Assembly: GCF_003073045.1 (NCBI RefSeq)
Contig: NC_037598.1
Span: 6,958,342-7,022,341, forward strand
Reading direction: 5' to 3'
DNA from: Pomacea canaliculata
Taxonomy: Eukaryota; Mollusca; Gastropoda; Architaenioglossa; Ampullariidae
DNA: 64,000 nt
Part shown: piece after piece, positions 48,364-59,469 of the stretch
Position numbering within the stretch: the stretch's first letter is position 1
Layout: each line of letters begins with the position of its first letter
Translations under genes and position numbers: made by a program
The notes under the pieces: generated by a model
Databases searched by the model: none
What the model was told of the DNA's origin: nothing
What the model saw: the letters and a program-made list of their open reading frames with translations, nothing else

Positions 48364-50411
48364 TCACATGTAAGGCAGGCCAAGAGGATTTGTGTAATCA
48401 TCATATTGGCCCTCTGCTCCATAATTTTCCTTTATTTTTTCATACGTCGTGAATGTGATCTCCACACCAAATGCTTCCCCAAGTTCTCTCACTTTCTCGT
48501 ACACTGAAACATGGAAGAAAAGTTACCACAGCATTGTCAGTGGTCAGTTTCAAGCATTCACAATTTGTCACTGTACCAGGCTGGAGACTGTCTTGTGTGT
48601 TAAGCTTTTTTCATTCAGAGAATTCTCATAGTATCCTTATATCCTTTACTTGGAAGTGATAAGGGAAAAGAGAAAATTGTAGCTTATTCACTGAAATTGT
48701 AGTTTACTCACTGGGATCAGTGTAGAAAGACTTGAAGACGTCTTTTAGTGCTTGCGGGCAGCATGGACTGCAGCTCTCTTGAAACGTACTGCACCAGATC
48801 TTGCATGCCCAGCGACAACAGCAACAGAAGATTGCACAGAACAAGATCAGCGGGGAGCCCAGTAATATCAGTCTCAATCCGACAATCTGCCAATTCTTAG
48901 CCATCCTCTGAAGAAAGGTTGGTTCCCCTACTTCTGCCTGAAATGTAGCAAAGTCGCTTGTGTCCTTCGCAGAGTTACTAGCTTTGGATCTCTAATATAA
49001 AACATCTGCCTTGCAAGGGTAGTGAACCCGATCCTACAACACCCACACATTATACCTCAGTGTGTCTGAGTGTTTTAATGACATGGACACAGACTTCTGA
49101 TTATGTAATATTGATTGAGCAGTTCGAGCTCAAAACTGGTGACCAGTCAAACTAGCGGAGGAAGAGTATAGCGTGGTCAAGTATGGAAGACAATACGAGC
49201 GGCATTATTTTGAGACCTATGAAGTTTATATAGTAGGCAGTTAGGTAGATCGACGAGCAGTAAGAAAGACATGAGTTTAATGGTGGTGGAAACTGGCAGG
49301 AAGGTAGGATGGATGTAGCTGATCCTGCTAAGTGAAAGGAATATGGACCGTGAGATTCGTGTGAGAATGATAGGTTAAGGAGATTGATGACGGTGAAAGA
49401 CTGTTCATGCCAAAGAAAGTAAAAGTAGAGGATGGCATTTTGCAAAGGTTGTTGGAAGGACTTGAGATTTGCTGTCATTCATTTTCAGTTTGTTGGCGGA
49501 CATCAGGTTCTCATAGAATCTAGTCCTGTTGCAGACTTGCTGGAGCTGAGAAGAGAAGGCAGACTCGAGCAGCTGTGTAGCGCCAGCAGATAAAGTAATA
49601 CCTTAGGCCCAAATTGTGGATGGCGGGACTTAGTGGTTGGATGTATGCAGTGAATAAAAGAGATTTGAGGATCTTGATAGAAGCAGGCAAAGGTGTGGTG
49701 TTTTCAGCTGTCGCAGACTGGGTGCGATCTCTCTCTCTCACACACACACACACGTGAACCTTTCTCCGGGAAACTGTTCCAGACCTTGAAACATTTTTAA
49801 ATTTTACTCATGAAGTCAGGAGGAGCAATGCCTATGAGCAGTTTCCGCGAAAGAAGAATGCAGATCCATTTCCTAAAAATGTTAACCTAGGTACCGAATA
49901 TTTTGACACTGCAATATGTTTGCATAAAAGTACGCTCTCCTATAAACTTACTATAAAGAGACTATTATGCACAAAAAAAGTAAAGAGCATTTACGTGAAC
50001 TTTTTACAGTTTTATTTTAATCTGAATGAAATAGTGAATAGATCAAGTCTGATTTTTAAAATTTGTTGTCACACCTCTATGAGCCCGTTATGGTCAAAGA
50101 GGACATAGGAAACAATCACAAGCAAAACTGTATCATTCTAAAAGAAAAGTGTTGATGCTCAAATGTCAAGAACTTACGAGGTACTCTTTCATCTCCTCCT
50201 CATCGTCTTCTTCGTACTCCTCCTCCTGCCACTTGTAGATGTCGTCGTAGTCGTTGCGCCGGCGCCGGTGTACAGATGCATTAGTAGCCTTATGACTCAG
50301 TGCTGTTTCTGTCATTTGCGCAGTCATGTTGACTGCGATTGTAGAGAGGGACTTGTTGATCTGAACATCGTCAATGCCTTGCTTCCGCGACTCCTTTCTG
50401 TGAACTCCCAT
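48364..50411 (-). CDS. Uncharacterised single-pass membrane protein with acidic and Cys-rich segments
   Basis: Three exons on the minus strand: 50411-50178, 48937-48712 and 48503-48364, all GT-AG in consistent phase, 600 nt, 199 aa. The ATG at 50,411 has a strong context (GCCATGG). Residues 1-62 include two possible N-glycosylation sites (NMT, NAS) and a basic RRRRN stretch. About 63-77 is very acidic (EEEYEEDDEEEMKEY). One hydrophobic helix spans about 96-118 and ends in CCCC, followed by further cysteines (RWACKIWC, SCSPCC) that look like palmitoylation targets. The C-terminal part (MYEKVRELGEAFGVEITFTT...) is Tyr/Glu-rich and ends in NPLGLPYM. No signal peptide is present. I do not recognise the family. 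It converges on HSPA14. Three clean exons joining one open frame make it a real gene rather than chance; a further upstream 5'UTR exon is possible. Confidence 0.75.
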
Positions 50412-51499
50412 GGCAAGATGATCTGACCAAAATTTCACCGCTACTATTATTACAAAGCGGCTTGTGTTTTATAAATAATAATTACGAAGCATTTCCCATG
50501 TCTGTAAAAAGTGAGAAAGGCATAAGCCCGCTTTAGAGAAAGAGTATCAGAAATAAACAGTCAGAAACCATTTTCACAATCTCCAGTAGCTCACCGTTGT
50601 CCCTTCTGCCCAGGTATGGTAGGTAGATGGGAGTGTTTCGCTTATGCAAGTTTGAGAGAAAAATGCTGCAAGATACTGAAGGAATCACCTCATGTTCACA
50701 ATAATTTATTCAATAGCACCAATGAGTCAGTACTTAGGAGTTGGGACTTTATATTCTTGCTGTTGGAAAAGGTTCTACAATAAGTGCGGGTATCGGCCAG
50801 GAGAAAAGGTGGAGTGTAATGATGCTGGTTTGCATGTTTGTATAAGGACAGAATGGGAAGGTCAGGTTAGGTATAGGGTTTGTATTGTTGTTGGAGGAGA
50901 ATGAAAGGTATGGCAGGGATGTGGGTGTGCAACCTTATAACCTTAATTTATGTCTTTGCATAATTATATGAGTGTGTAAAAATATATGTGACTATGTACA
51001 GGTTTTGACATGTTCTCAATCTGATGTACACGACATTTGAAGAAGTTCCGCCTTTTCTCTTTTTTTTTTTTTTTTTTTTTGGTCAAACCACAATATAATG
51101 ATGTAAACGCATACACACGTAACCATACTCGGCATACTGAGTATGGTCTTGCACCCTTGCTGTAGCCAATGTGCTCAAAGCAATAACGGATTCTCTCTGT
51201 CTCTCTAAGGCACGAGGGAACATTCGCGAAAATACACAAAAACGCCAGAGAAATGTACTCACTGCTTCTCGATGCAGCATGCCCTAGATCAAAGGCAGCT
51301 GCGAGCATAAACCTTGGGTTGGTTACGAGCAAAGGCAGTTGAAAGAATAAAATATACATCGTAAACTCGATGAAAGTATTCTGAACTGTTACTGGGTCAA
51401 AAAAGGAAGAAACAGTAAGTTTCCATTTTTTAAAATGCATATCGTGCGCATGCTATTTTTATAACGAGGCAATCTAATGACGTATTAAGTTACGTCAAA

Positions 51500-51535
51500 A
51501 CTTCGGATACCGAACAACCACGTGACCCACACGGC
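51500..51535 (+). repeat. Small Tigger-like fragment
   Basis: CTTCGGATACCGAACAACCA, then CGTGACCCACACG, resembles the Tigger interior at 41,787-41,820 (TGATAACGAACAGCCACGTG, then AACCACACGTG). Only about 35 bp are shared, so this is a tentative relic. Confidence 0.3.
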
Positions 51536-54500
51536 TTTAAGTTTCGTTCTACTTAGCTGATCTTTACATGTGTTACTTATGGGAGCCAGTTTATATCAAG
51601 ATTTTTATACCAATAATACAATTGATATGCTTATCACTCGATGTCTTTAAATTTGACCAAGATGTGTTTGTAATATAGGCCTTGGAAACATTTAATTGCA
51701 TGATTGGAAGAGACAATGTTGTGTTGGAGCACAGTACAAATACATGTATACGTATTACTATTAATCCATTATAAAGTTTATTTGTTCGATTCACTATGTA
51801 GCTACATTTACTGGCCTGCATCCGTCATTTCTCTTTTGTGCACACGTCTGTGTGTGGATGTATACGTTCTAGGCCATTTTGCTGATAATTAGGTGGACGG
51901 GCATTCCATGGATAATGACAATATTACTCTAGAATAGAGGATATCTGTAGACAAAACCAGTCCTCACCAATTTACTAGGTCTTGATCGTCTGCTGCGGGA
52001 GCTTCTCGAAAAAAAAAAAAGGAAAAACAAACTTGTGGAATCGGTGTTTTTTTGGCGCCGGCTTTTACCTAACAGAAGTGCAATACGGGACTGGCGATTC
52101 CCTAGTGTGTGCTGAAACTTGAATGATGCGGCACCTCTTGACTCGTTTGTTAGCCCCCTACATAACACAGCAGCCCTCTGTAAATTTCTGCTATCACTGA
52201 AGGCTACCCAAGATAGAAGACTCTACTCACCTAGCTCATACCTACACATTACAAATAAAATGCTAAGGTCACTGATGCATCAGTAAATGTCTCATCATTT
52301 TAGCAGGAAGGCGAATTTATCATTTCTAAATGCAAAAGTTCAAATTAGTTCATTTCAAGAAATATAAATAAAAAGGCTGATGTCTGTTTTATTACTGAAA
52401 TTTACACATACAAATGCAAGCTATTCACAGTTTTATGCACAAAAAATAAAGAAAAAACATTATTAGCATTTATTTTTGTATTTTGAGTTTTCATTGATGC
52501 TTAGCCAGTTTAAGATGCACCAGCCTGATGCAACATCAACAGGTAGCTTTTCACTAACAAAATTTTGTCTATAATTGCTTTCTTTTCTCCTTTGACCTTC
52601 TTGGAATATAATAGCTTGAGACTACATTCTACCAAGGAAGCATTTAATCAAGGATGTTGACATTACCTTGGATAAAAAAAAAGAAGGAAATATATATATA
52701 TACAATCATGAATTGACAACAAGCAAGTTTCAATAACTTCTTCATATCAACTCAGCTTTATTCTAAAGAGCTTGTGTTTAGGGCCATTGTCAAGTTACTC
52801 ATCGGTAAAATTGGCTGGAGAACTAGCTAGAAGGTTAATTTTACGTTACAAAGTTCTGTTTTATGAACAACTGTATAAAGCAACATAACCAAATCAAATG
52901 ACAAAGTGCAAATTCACCCATTAACCCCAAAAAAAGGTGAGATTAAGCATCTATTATGTTGTTGTAAGGGGAGTAGGAAGTTAGAACACATAACTTTCAA
53001 AAAAACTGAAAAAGCAAAAAAGATTATTAAGAAAGTCAAATTTATTCTGAACTATAAAAAAAATTGAGCAAATATTAAATGCCAAAATATTTATTATTTA
53101 GAATCAAATGATCAATGCCAAAAAAAAAAGTGGATTCATGAAGCAAAGTATTTACCCAGAAGAAAGATGAAAAAAGGAAAATGTCTATTCTCTCTAGTTA
53201 TGAGAGACTGTCTACATTCCATGGATATTTATGGTACTTTGTCCTGTGAAATCTTTGTCCCTGATTTACAACAGTAAGGCAACATCCTGAAAGTCTGGAC
53301 AGCACTTCATAACAGTGAAGACAAGACACTTGTCTTTAATTTACCACAGATGACTACTGCCTTTGTACTGTTTGTACTTTGTTATATTTGTCCAGCTTAT
53401 TTTTAAATTATCTGTGTTGATGATATAAATCAATCACAGTCTCAGCAATATTTATACTACATGGAAAGTTAAAACCTGGTTCAGCAAACATCCTACAAGT
53501 TTGAATCAAAACATTTAAATACACTTTCATATTGTAAATTCCTATGTTCAGCATACTGGTGCAATAAAATCAAATTTTTATGCATCACATGTAAGTATAG
53601 ACAGAAATTGATAAGGTGAAGAAATTGATTTTGGCCTCCTGCATAGAAGTAAAAAGGGATTATAGAACTAATCCATATTACATATGATGAGTACTGAGAG
53701 GCAAAAAAAAAAAAAAAAATGCAGATCTGATCATCTCCAAAGGCAAAATATTGGCACAATAGTAGATAAAAAATAATTTGTCACTAATCTTCAAAGTCAG
53801 GTCAAAGGAAGAAAAAAAAGAAACAATCAAAATATTTTAAAAGTTTGACAAGGCAACATTCCAACAATAGTACCCATAAGCAAATGCATGTGTACCCATG
53901 CATGCACACACAAACACACATGTACGTTAATAACTATTCATAACAGCTATCTTTCAGCAGTAGGATTTTATTTTTGAAGTAAATGGATCAAAGGAAACTG
54001 CAGATTGAGCATAGCTGCATAATATCATTGGTACACAAAGCAAGAAATAGTAGAAAAACATTGTTTTTCCTACAATAAATCCTGCTGTTAATATTTACTC
54101 AGTTTCTTTAAGTGAACAGCATTTAAAGACTAGTGTTTCACATTCAGCATACATTCATGACTAACTTGCCCTTTCTTAACCTCCAGTCTCTCTTACATTC
54201 TGACCATGCGAGTATATTCAAATATAATGAAAGACTGATGAGACTCTTAAAAGTGGCTTTGTAGTAAGTAGTACAACACATGGATTACATAGCAGTAAAC
54301 ATAACATGCAGACTCCGTGTAACAGTTGGTAGAAGATGACCTAGCAAATGGTGATCTTAAATGATCACCAGCAGTAACATCACATAATGACAGCAGTCAG
54401 TAACCAGCATCAAAAGTTCAGGAAGAAGTTTACTCTTCCATTTCATTAAGTCTTTCTTGCACTGCTGGTCAGTTCTTATTTTTTTTTTTTATTTTTAGAA

Positions 54501-55007
54501 ATGATGCCACTGGTAAACTGTTCATGCTGTGCACATATCACAAATTTCAAAGTTGCATGGCTGCCAAATTCCAAATTTTATTTACAGCAAAGTAACCAGT
54601 CATTTATGTTGAGACAATGGTGTCCTTCCCTTTTAAAGAAAACAAAATCACATATTACCAGATGGTCACATTGACTCACAGACATCTACATATGGAATAT
54701 GATGAAGGAGAAGAAATTTGGACCAAAGATGAGCACTTCGACAAGTATTTTATCTAATAGGCAACCTTCGCCATTACCCACAACCAAACTGATGCAAGAG
54801 AGCACCAGATCAAAGTAAACTTGTAAACTTAAATGTCACAAAACATTTTTCTCATCAGTCCAGTGGATTATTTTACTGTTTTTATGTGGTTTTTAAGAAC
54901 TCATGGTTAAATGTTTTATCCAAAAATGTTTGCATTGTTATCTGAAATGTACTTAAAAAGGTTGTATCTGTACATTTAAACAATATAAACAAGCAGACAA
55001 CCATGAA

Positions 55008-55545
55008 CAGGGCTTCTGCTTACGCAAAAAATTTCGTACAGTACGCATCAAAAGTTCAGAGGACCCCTTCAATTTTCGTCAATGGGGTCCCAGGGGACCC
55101 CTTCAAATTTTGGCGAAGAACAGATACAAAATTGGGTAAGTGTAGTGTCTGACATCGTAGCCCAGTCTATTGTTGGCTGTTACAATGTGAGAGTAACTTC
55201 CCTTGCACCGAGTTTTTTTCCCTTACCGGGAAGAGTTCCATTATTTCCAAGATTGGTTGACAGCGTGATTAAAATCATCGTCTCAGAAACGGAAAGAAAG
55301 TGAGCACCCCAAGTACAGTGAGCAAAAGCTCATCACAGATGCTTGCACAGACTTTATGGCACCAAAATCTCGCCGTTTCTGACTAGACATTACAGTGCTT
55401 TGTGTGCCTGAAAGGCAGTTGAACAAAGTTGTTGATTTTTTTTTCACATTGTAAAGGGACCCCTTAGAGTTAGCCTGGGACCCCTTAGAAATCTGAAGAA
55501 GGGGTCCCTGGGACCCCAGAAAATTTAGCCTTAGCAGAAGCCCTG
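55008..55545. mobile_element. 538-bp terminal-inverted-repeat element, non-autonomous
   Basis: The left end is CAGGGCTTCTGCTTACGC and the right end reads CCTTAGCAGAAGCCCTG, giving 13-14-bp terminal inverted repeats. CATGAA flanks it on both sides (55,002-55,007 and 55,546-55,551). Inside, GGACCCCTT-type blocks recur at 55,052, 55,095, 55,459 and 55,481, partly inverted (GGGGTCCC at 55,085 and 55,501). The CAG...CTG ends suggest hAT, although only 6 bp of target duplication match. A 73-codon frame at 55,082-55,303 may be a remnant of coding sequence but was not recognised. Confidence 0.75.
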
Positions 55546-56252
55546 CATGAATATCTAAGCACTCTTCAACATTTTGAAAGCTCTATTATGTCTGAAAATA
55601 TCAGAAAAATACATTTTTTTAAAGGCCATATCATGAGCACACTGTGTGAGTTGTAACCATGTTGTGGATTCTCTGCGTTACAGTACGGCATGACTGTCCC
55701 TGAAAACCTGTACAAGAGGAACAAGAAAAGTAAGTCTTTTATGCCTCAGAGCTTTCATCAAAATCTGAGTTACAATGCAAATTAAAGAATTCAGCCAAAA
55801 CACACCCAGGACAATCAAATGTTTTTTTCTGCAAGGACTATTTCAATGCATCATTCAATTATTATTAGTTTTATCAATTAATAATGTACTAGAGATTGCT
55901 AAAATTAATATTTAGATTACCATTTAAAATGTGACACCTTAAGTTTATGCCTATTAGTCAAGATTTGCCATGGCTAATGCTGTTTCTTTACAGCAAGCTC
56001 ATCTAAAATGCTAATGAAAATCAAGCCATGCAAATCAATCACCATATTTTATCAATTGATAAATGACATTTACCAATAAAATGTTACATATGTATGAGAG
56101 GTAATTTGTCTTGATTCTTTAGAGGAGAGAAGAAAGAAAAAGAAGCATAAGGCCAATCAAACTGTCAGCAACAGGTCAACATACATCCTCCATTCCAGCT
56201 GTTATCCAAGCTTTCCATATTTAACAACAGTTCAAAACCTTTTGTTACTGTG

Positions 56253-57464
56253 CTACCCACCAAAATGGTTATGTCCATGTCCAAATGTATTCATATGCTG
56301 AAAGCCCTGCTGATGAGCATTCATGCGGTGAACATGATGCTGCTGTTGGTGCTGGAAGTGTTGGTTGGCTTCCTTTCCATACCTGTTATGTTGCCAAAAG
56401 CCTCCATCATGGAACATATTACCATGGTTAAACAAATTTCCCATGTCATCATCATCATCAAATAGGTCTTGGAAGTTGAAAAACTTGTTGCCACCAAAAT
56501 TAAACTGGAAATGATCATGACCTCCTTGATGTTGTGCGCTGCCTTGTCTGTGCCCTGAACGGTGGTCATGAAAGTGGTGGAATGCATCATCAAAGCCCTT
56601 GAAAAAGTCATCAAAGTTGAACTTGAATTCTTGTTGCCCTTGTTGAGGACCATCACCCTCATGACCAAATGCATCATATTTCCGTCTTTTTTCCTTGTCC
56701 GACAGCACCTCGTATGCTTAAAAATGCACATATATACAAAATTGTAATCAATACACATGAAAAACTTTTGAAAGAAATGCCAAATATAAAACATTAAAGT
56801 GATTTAAACAAAAGTAGGTGCGAAATGGGAACTTGCTATTCCACTTTTGATTCCCACAAAAAGGAGAAAATGGATTGTTTTTTGTTTGTTTGTTTGTTTT
56901 TTTTTGGTGGGGGGGGGCAATGTTCAGCCTTGAATCTTATATTGTTTGCTATTTCTCAGTGTTCTCATATTAGAACAGTAAGTAAATATGCACCAATGCC
57001 ACCGACTGAAACGGTTCAAATTTATGGTTCTTGCCTACCATGAAACGTAATTGTTCTTGATGCGCTAAAGGCTCAAATAAAAAAAAAACTGTTTAAACTT
57101 AACTGTTATTTATTGCTAGAAAATGTTTCAATATTATAGTACTGAGTCATTATTTACAAACAGGCAAACGCAATACCACTGAAGTTAGTTTCTGCTAAAT
57201 ATGGGTCGAAAATGAAAATTGAAATAAGCACGATATCATACCTTTAGCAATCTTCACAAATTTCTCCTCAGCAGCTTTGTCTTTATTTTTATCCGGGTGA
57301 TACTTCAGTGCCAAATTGCGGAAGGCTTTCTTTATCTCCTTGTCAGTTGCATCTCGTTTAACATTCAATATTTTGTAATAGTCTTCTTCGGCTACACAAC
57401 ATTTCAATACTGTAAGTAAAACACCAACAAAAGCAAAGAGTCCGAGAATCCGATCTGTTCTCAT
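56253..57464 (-). CDS. DNAJB9: DNAJB9/ERdj4-type ER-lumenal J-domain co-chaperone
   Basis: Two exons on the minus strand, 57464-57242 and 56716-56253 (GT-AG, phase 1), 687 nt, 228 aa (human about 223). Residues 1-25 are a signal peptide ([20 protein letters not shown]). The J domain spans about 27-92: [20 protein letters not shown], the catalytic HPD at 56-58 and the [12 protein letters not shown] end. The C-terminal part is rich in Phe/Asp/His/Gln, with [20 protein letters not shown] and a QHQQQHHVH run, and ends GHNHFGG without a KDEL-type signal, as in vertebrate ERdj4. In vertebrates it stimulates BiP, restrains IRE1 and supports ER-associated degradation. An XBP1-like TTACGTGGCC lies about 110 bp upstream of the start. 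The J domain and signal peptide are certain. DNAJB9 rather than another small ER J-protein is inferred from length and tail. Confidence 0.87.
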
Positions 57465-57700
57465 TTTATCGAAGTTAACCCAAGACTCCGTCTGTCAGCG
57501 TTTGACGGTTTCCCTAATCATTTAGTCTCACGCACTCCTGCCGCGTTATTATCTACGCGTTTCGTTCGGAGCGATTACGTGGCCTTTTGTGGTGACACTT
57601 TGTCATCATTGATGCACTGGTTAACTACCGGTAAGGAGCATTCTGGTAGCGAGAGTTCGAGAATAAATCTTTTTGGGTTGGAGGCGTGAAAAGTTGACGT
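57465..57700 (-). promoter_or_regulatory. DNAJB9 upstream region with XBP1-like motif
   Basis: TTACGTGGCC at 57,575-57,584 contains ACGTGGC, the core of the XBP1/UPRE2 type element; CpG-rich sequence surrounds it. DNAJB9 is a standard XBP1 target in mammals. Function here is inferred. Confidence 0.4.
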
Positions 57701-57926
57701 CATCACCTGCGAGTGACTTCCCTTAGTTTGGGGTAAACGGAGTGGCAGTTGCGTGTGAATCGAAAAACGTAAGGTCAAGATATTTTTGAGCTAGTGTTCA
57801 AAAATATGTATGCGCCTTGTGATAATTATGGAAAATAAAGTAGTAAGTTATTCGCTTTGTTTAAAGTCTCTTTGTGCTAATTCAGTTGACGAAGCGCGAA
57901 AACTACATCAGTTATGTTTACAACAG

Positions 57927-58233
57927 GTCAAATCAAATCAGACTTATTGTCTGTCAAGGAGACCCAAGACAGACATTTTTCTTTTGCTCACATGGGCAGG
58001 CATACATACTCTTACAGACATTTAACACGCAGTTAGGAGTAAAGATACACTATCATGGTAGTTTGGATCTCCGTCAAATGGTTAATGAAATTCCAATACT
58101 TTAAATGTCTATGTATATATTAAATAAATGCGTTGGCATTGCAGATTGCAACGAAATGTCTGAACTCCATTTTCTTTATCGTCCTAGTACTAGTTTCTAT
58201 GTCAACAACAGGTACTGTAATACGGTAATAACG
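57927..58233 (-). repeat. Dispersed repeat copy B
   Basis: Second copy of the family at 33,808-34,125, same orientation, roughly 90 percent similar by eye, with the same TGATT-type tail on the minus-strand 3' side. It lies between DNAJB9 and SUV39H. Confidence 0.65.
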
Positions 58234-58639
58234 AAACCCATGCAACGACTCCTCGAGGTCATTTCAAAGTTCATGGAAGTTTTTGCAGGTCATTTATATA
58301 AGAAAGCCTACGTACACTTAACGCTCTCTTTGCTCATTGCAAATCGCAATTGTTGCTTCAATGTTCGCGTGTTATATCTTCGTTTGATAGCACTGCGCAA
58401 AGGGGTGTTTGATCGTCTGCTAACGCATAAGTACCAGTCACTTCGGCCCAAAACTAAGTGCCCCAGCCATATTGACCTCATCCCCGAGTTAGATCCCTGC
58501 CATAGCCAAATTGTCCCACGTTGTTCAGTGCTTGCAACTTGCTTTTCAGATGATACAAAATGTATAATAATGCAAAAATAGAGCATTATGATTCAATGTG
58601 ACAAACTGCAAGAGTGATGTAAAGCCGACCCAGAGGTGA

Positions 58640-58870
58640 TGTTGATACAGAGGGTAAAGGTCGTTCCCAAACCTTTTTTGTTGGTCGTTACAGGGAGTAA
58701 GTTGTTTAAGACCTCATCTTCCTCGGGACCAACTTTAATCTCGTGTGAGGGCAGTACCCATTTCATCTCCCATACCACCTAATTTCCCAACCTTCTATGA
58801 AGTCAGATACCCAATCCCAACAGTGGGAAAAGTTTGCCGCGCCGCGGGTATCAAAAATCCACAGGGGCAA
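58640..58870 (+). repeat. SINE-like element, copy 2
   Basis: Diverged plus-strand copy of the family seen on the minus strand at 22,690-22,865. It shares the ordered phrases CCAAACCTTTTTTGTTGGTC, AGACCTCATCTTCCTCGGGA, GTCAGATACCCAATCCC and TTTGCCGCGCC. Confidence 0.5.
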
Positions 58871-59469
58871 TGTGGGGTAGAGTGTAAATGGCCGGTCGAC
58901 GTAAAACATCACAAATGATTCAAGTCAACCGTTCTATTAACTACTTTAAACGTCTCGCTCAAGTCGTGTCTAAGTAGTCACCCCTCGAGGGAGTGCAATT
59001 TAGGTACTCCAATCTCATTACATGACTTCCATTGACTTGCGTTACACGACTGCAAACTCTAGATGGCTACAGTCATTTCTCGGAGTAAAAACATGTGACA
59101 GACATCAATAACTCTGGATAATTTGAAGTCAGAAAGTACTCGCTCATACTGGATCACTGACAGTTATAATTTTTACGAGACGAACAGCCATAATTTTCAC
59201 TGGATATTGTAAGGAAGAACTAGCTATCCCATAATTATCTCCGTAGTGTGGAAGTAACTCTGTTGGTGTGTTAGAGTAGTCAGCCTTGTTCAGCAACCAA
59301 TCGAATCTCTCATCACTTGAAATGTTCCCTCTCTAAAACCCGAAAGAAAGACATTTATGTCTAATTTTTTTTTGTATAAAAATAGCTGATCTGCGATTTC
59401 TACAGCAACCACGCACCTAAGGCAGGTGTTGCAGAGGGCGTGGCAGTTCTCAAAAAAACGGTTTTGACT

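Larger units (their letters stand above)
50440..56240. other. AT-rich stretch without recognised coding exons
   Basis: Between the membrane protein gene and the last DNAJB9 exon no exon was recognised. Short frames near 50,690-50,900 and 50,964-51,440 lack family resemblance. Part of the right side is probably the DNAJB9 3'UTR: no TTTATT (minus-strand AATAAA) was found between about 55,500 and 56,250, so that UTR may exceed 1 kb and include the inverted-repeat element at 55,008-55,545. Confidence 0.4.

Noticed and set aside
48219..48422. 67-codon minus-strand frame starting MEQRANMM
   Set aside because: It is another frame across the last exon and 3'UTR of the membrane protein gene; the spliced frame ends at 48,364.
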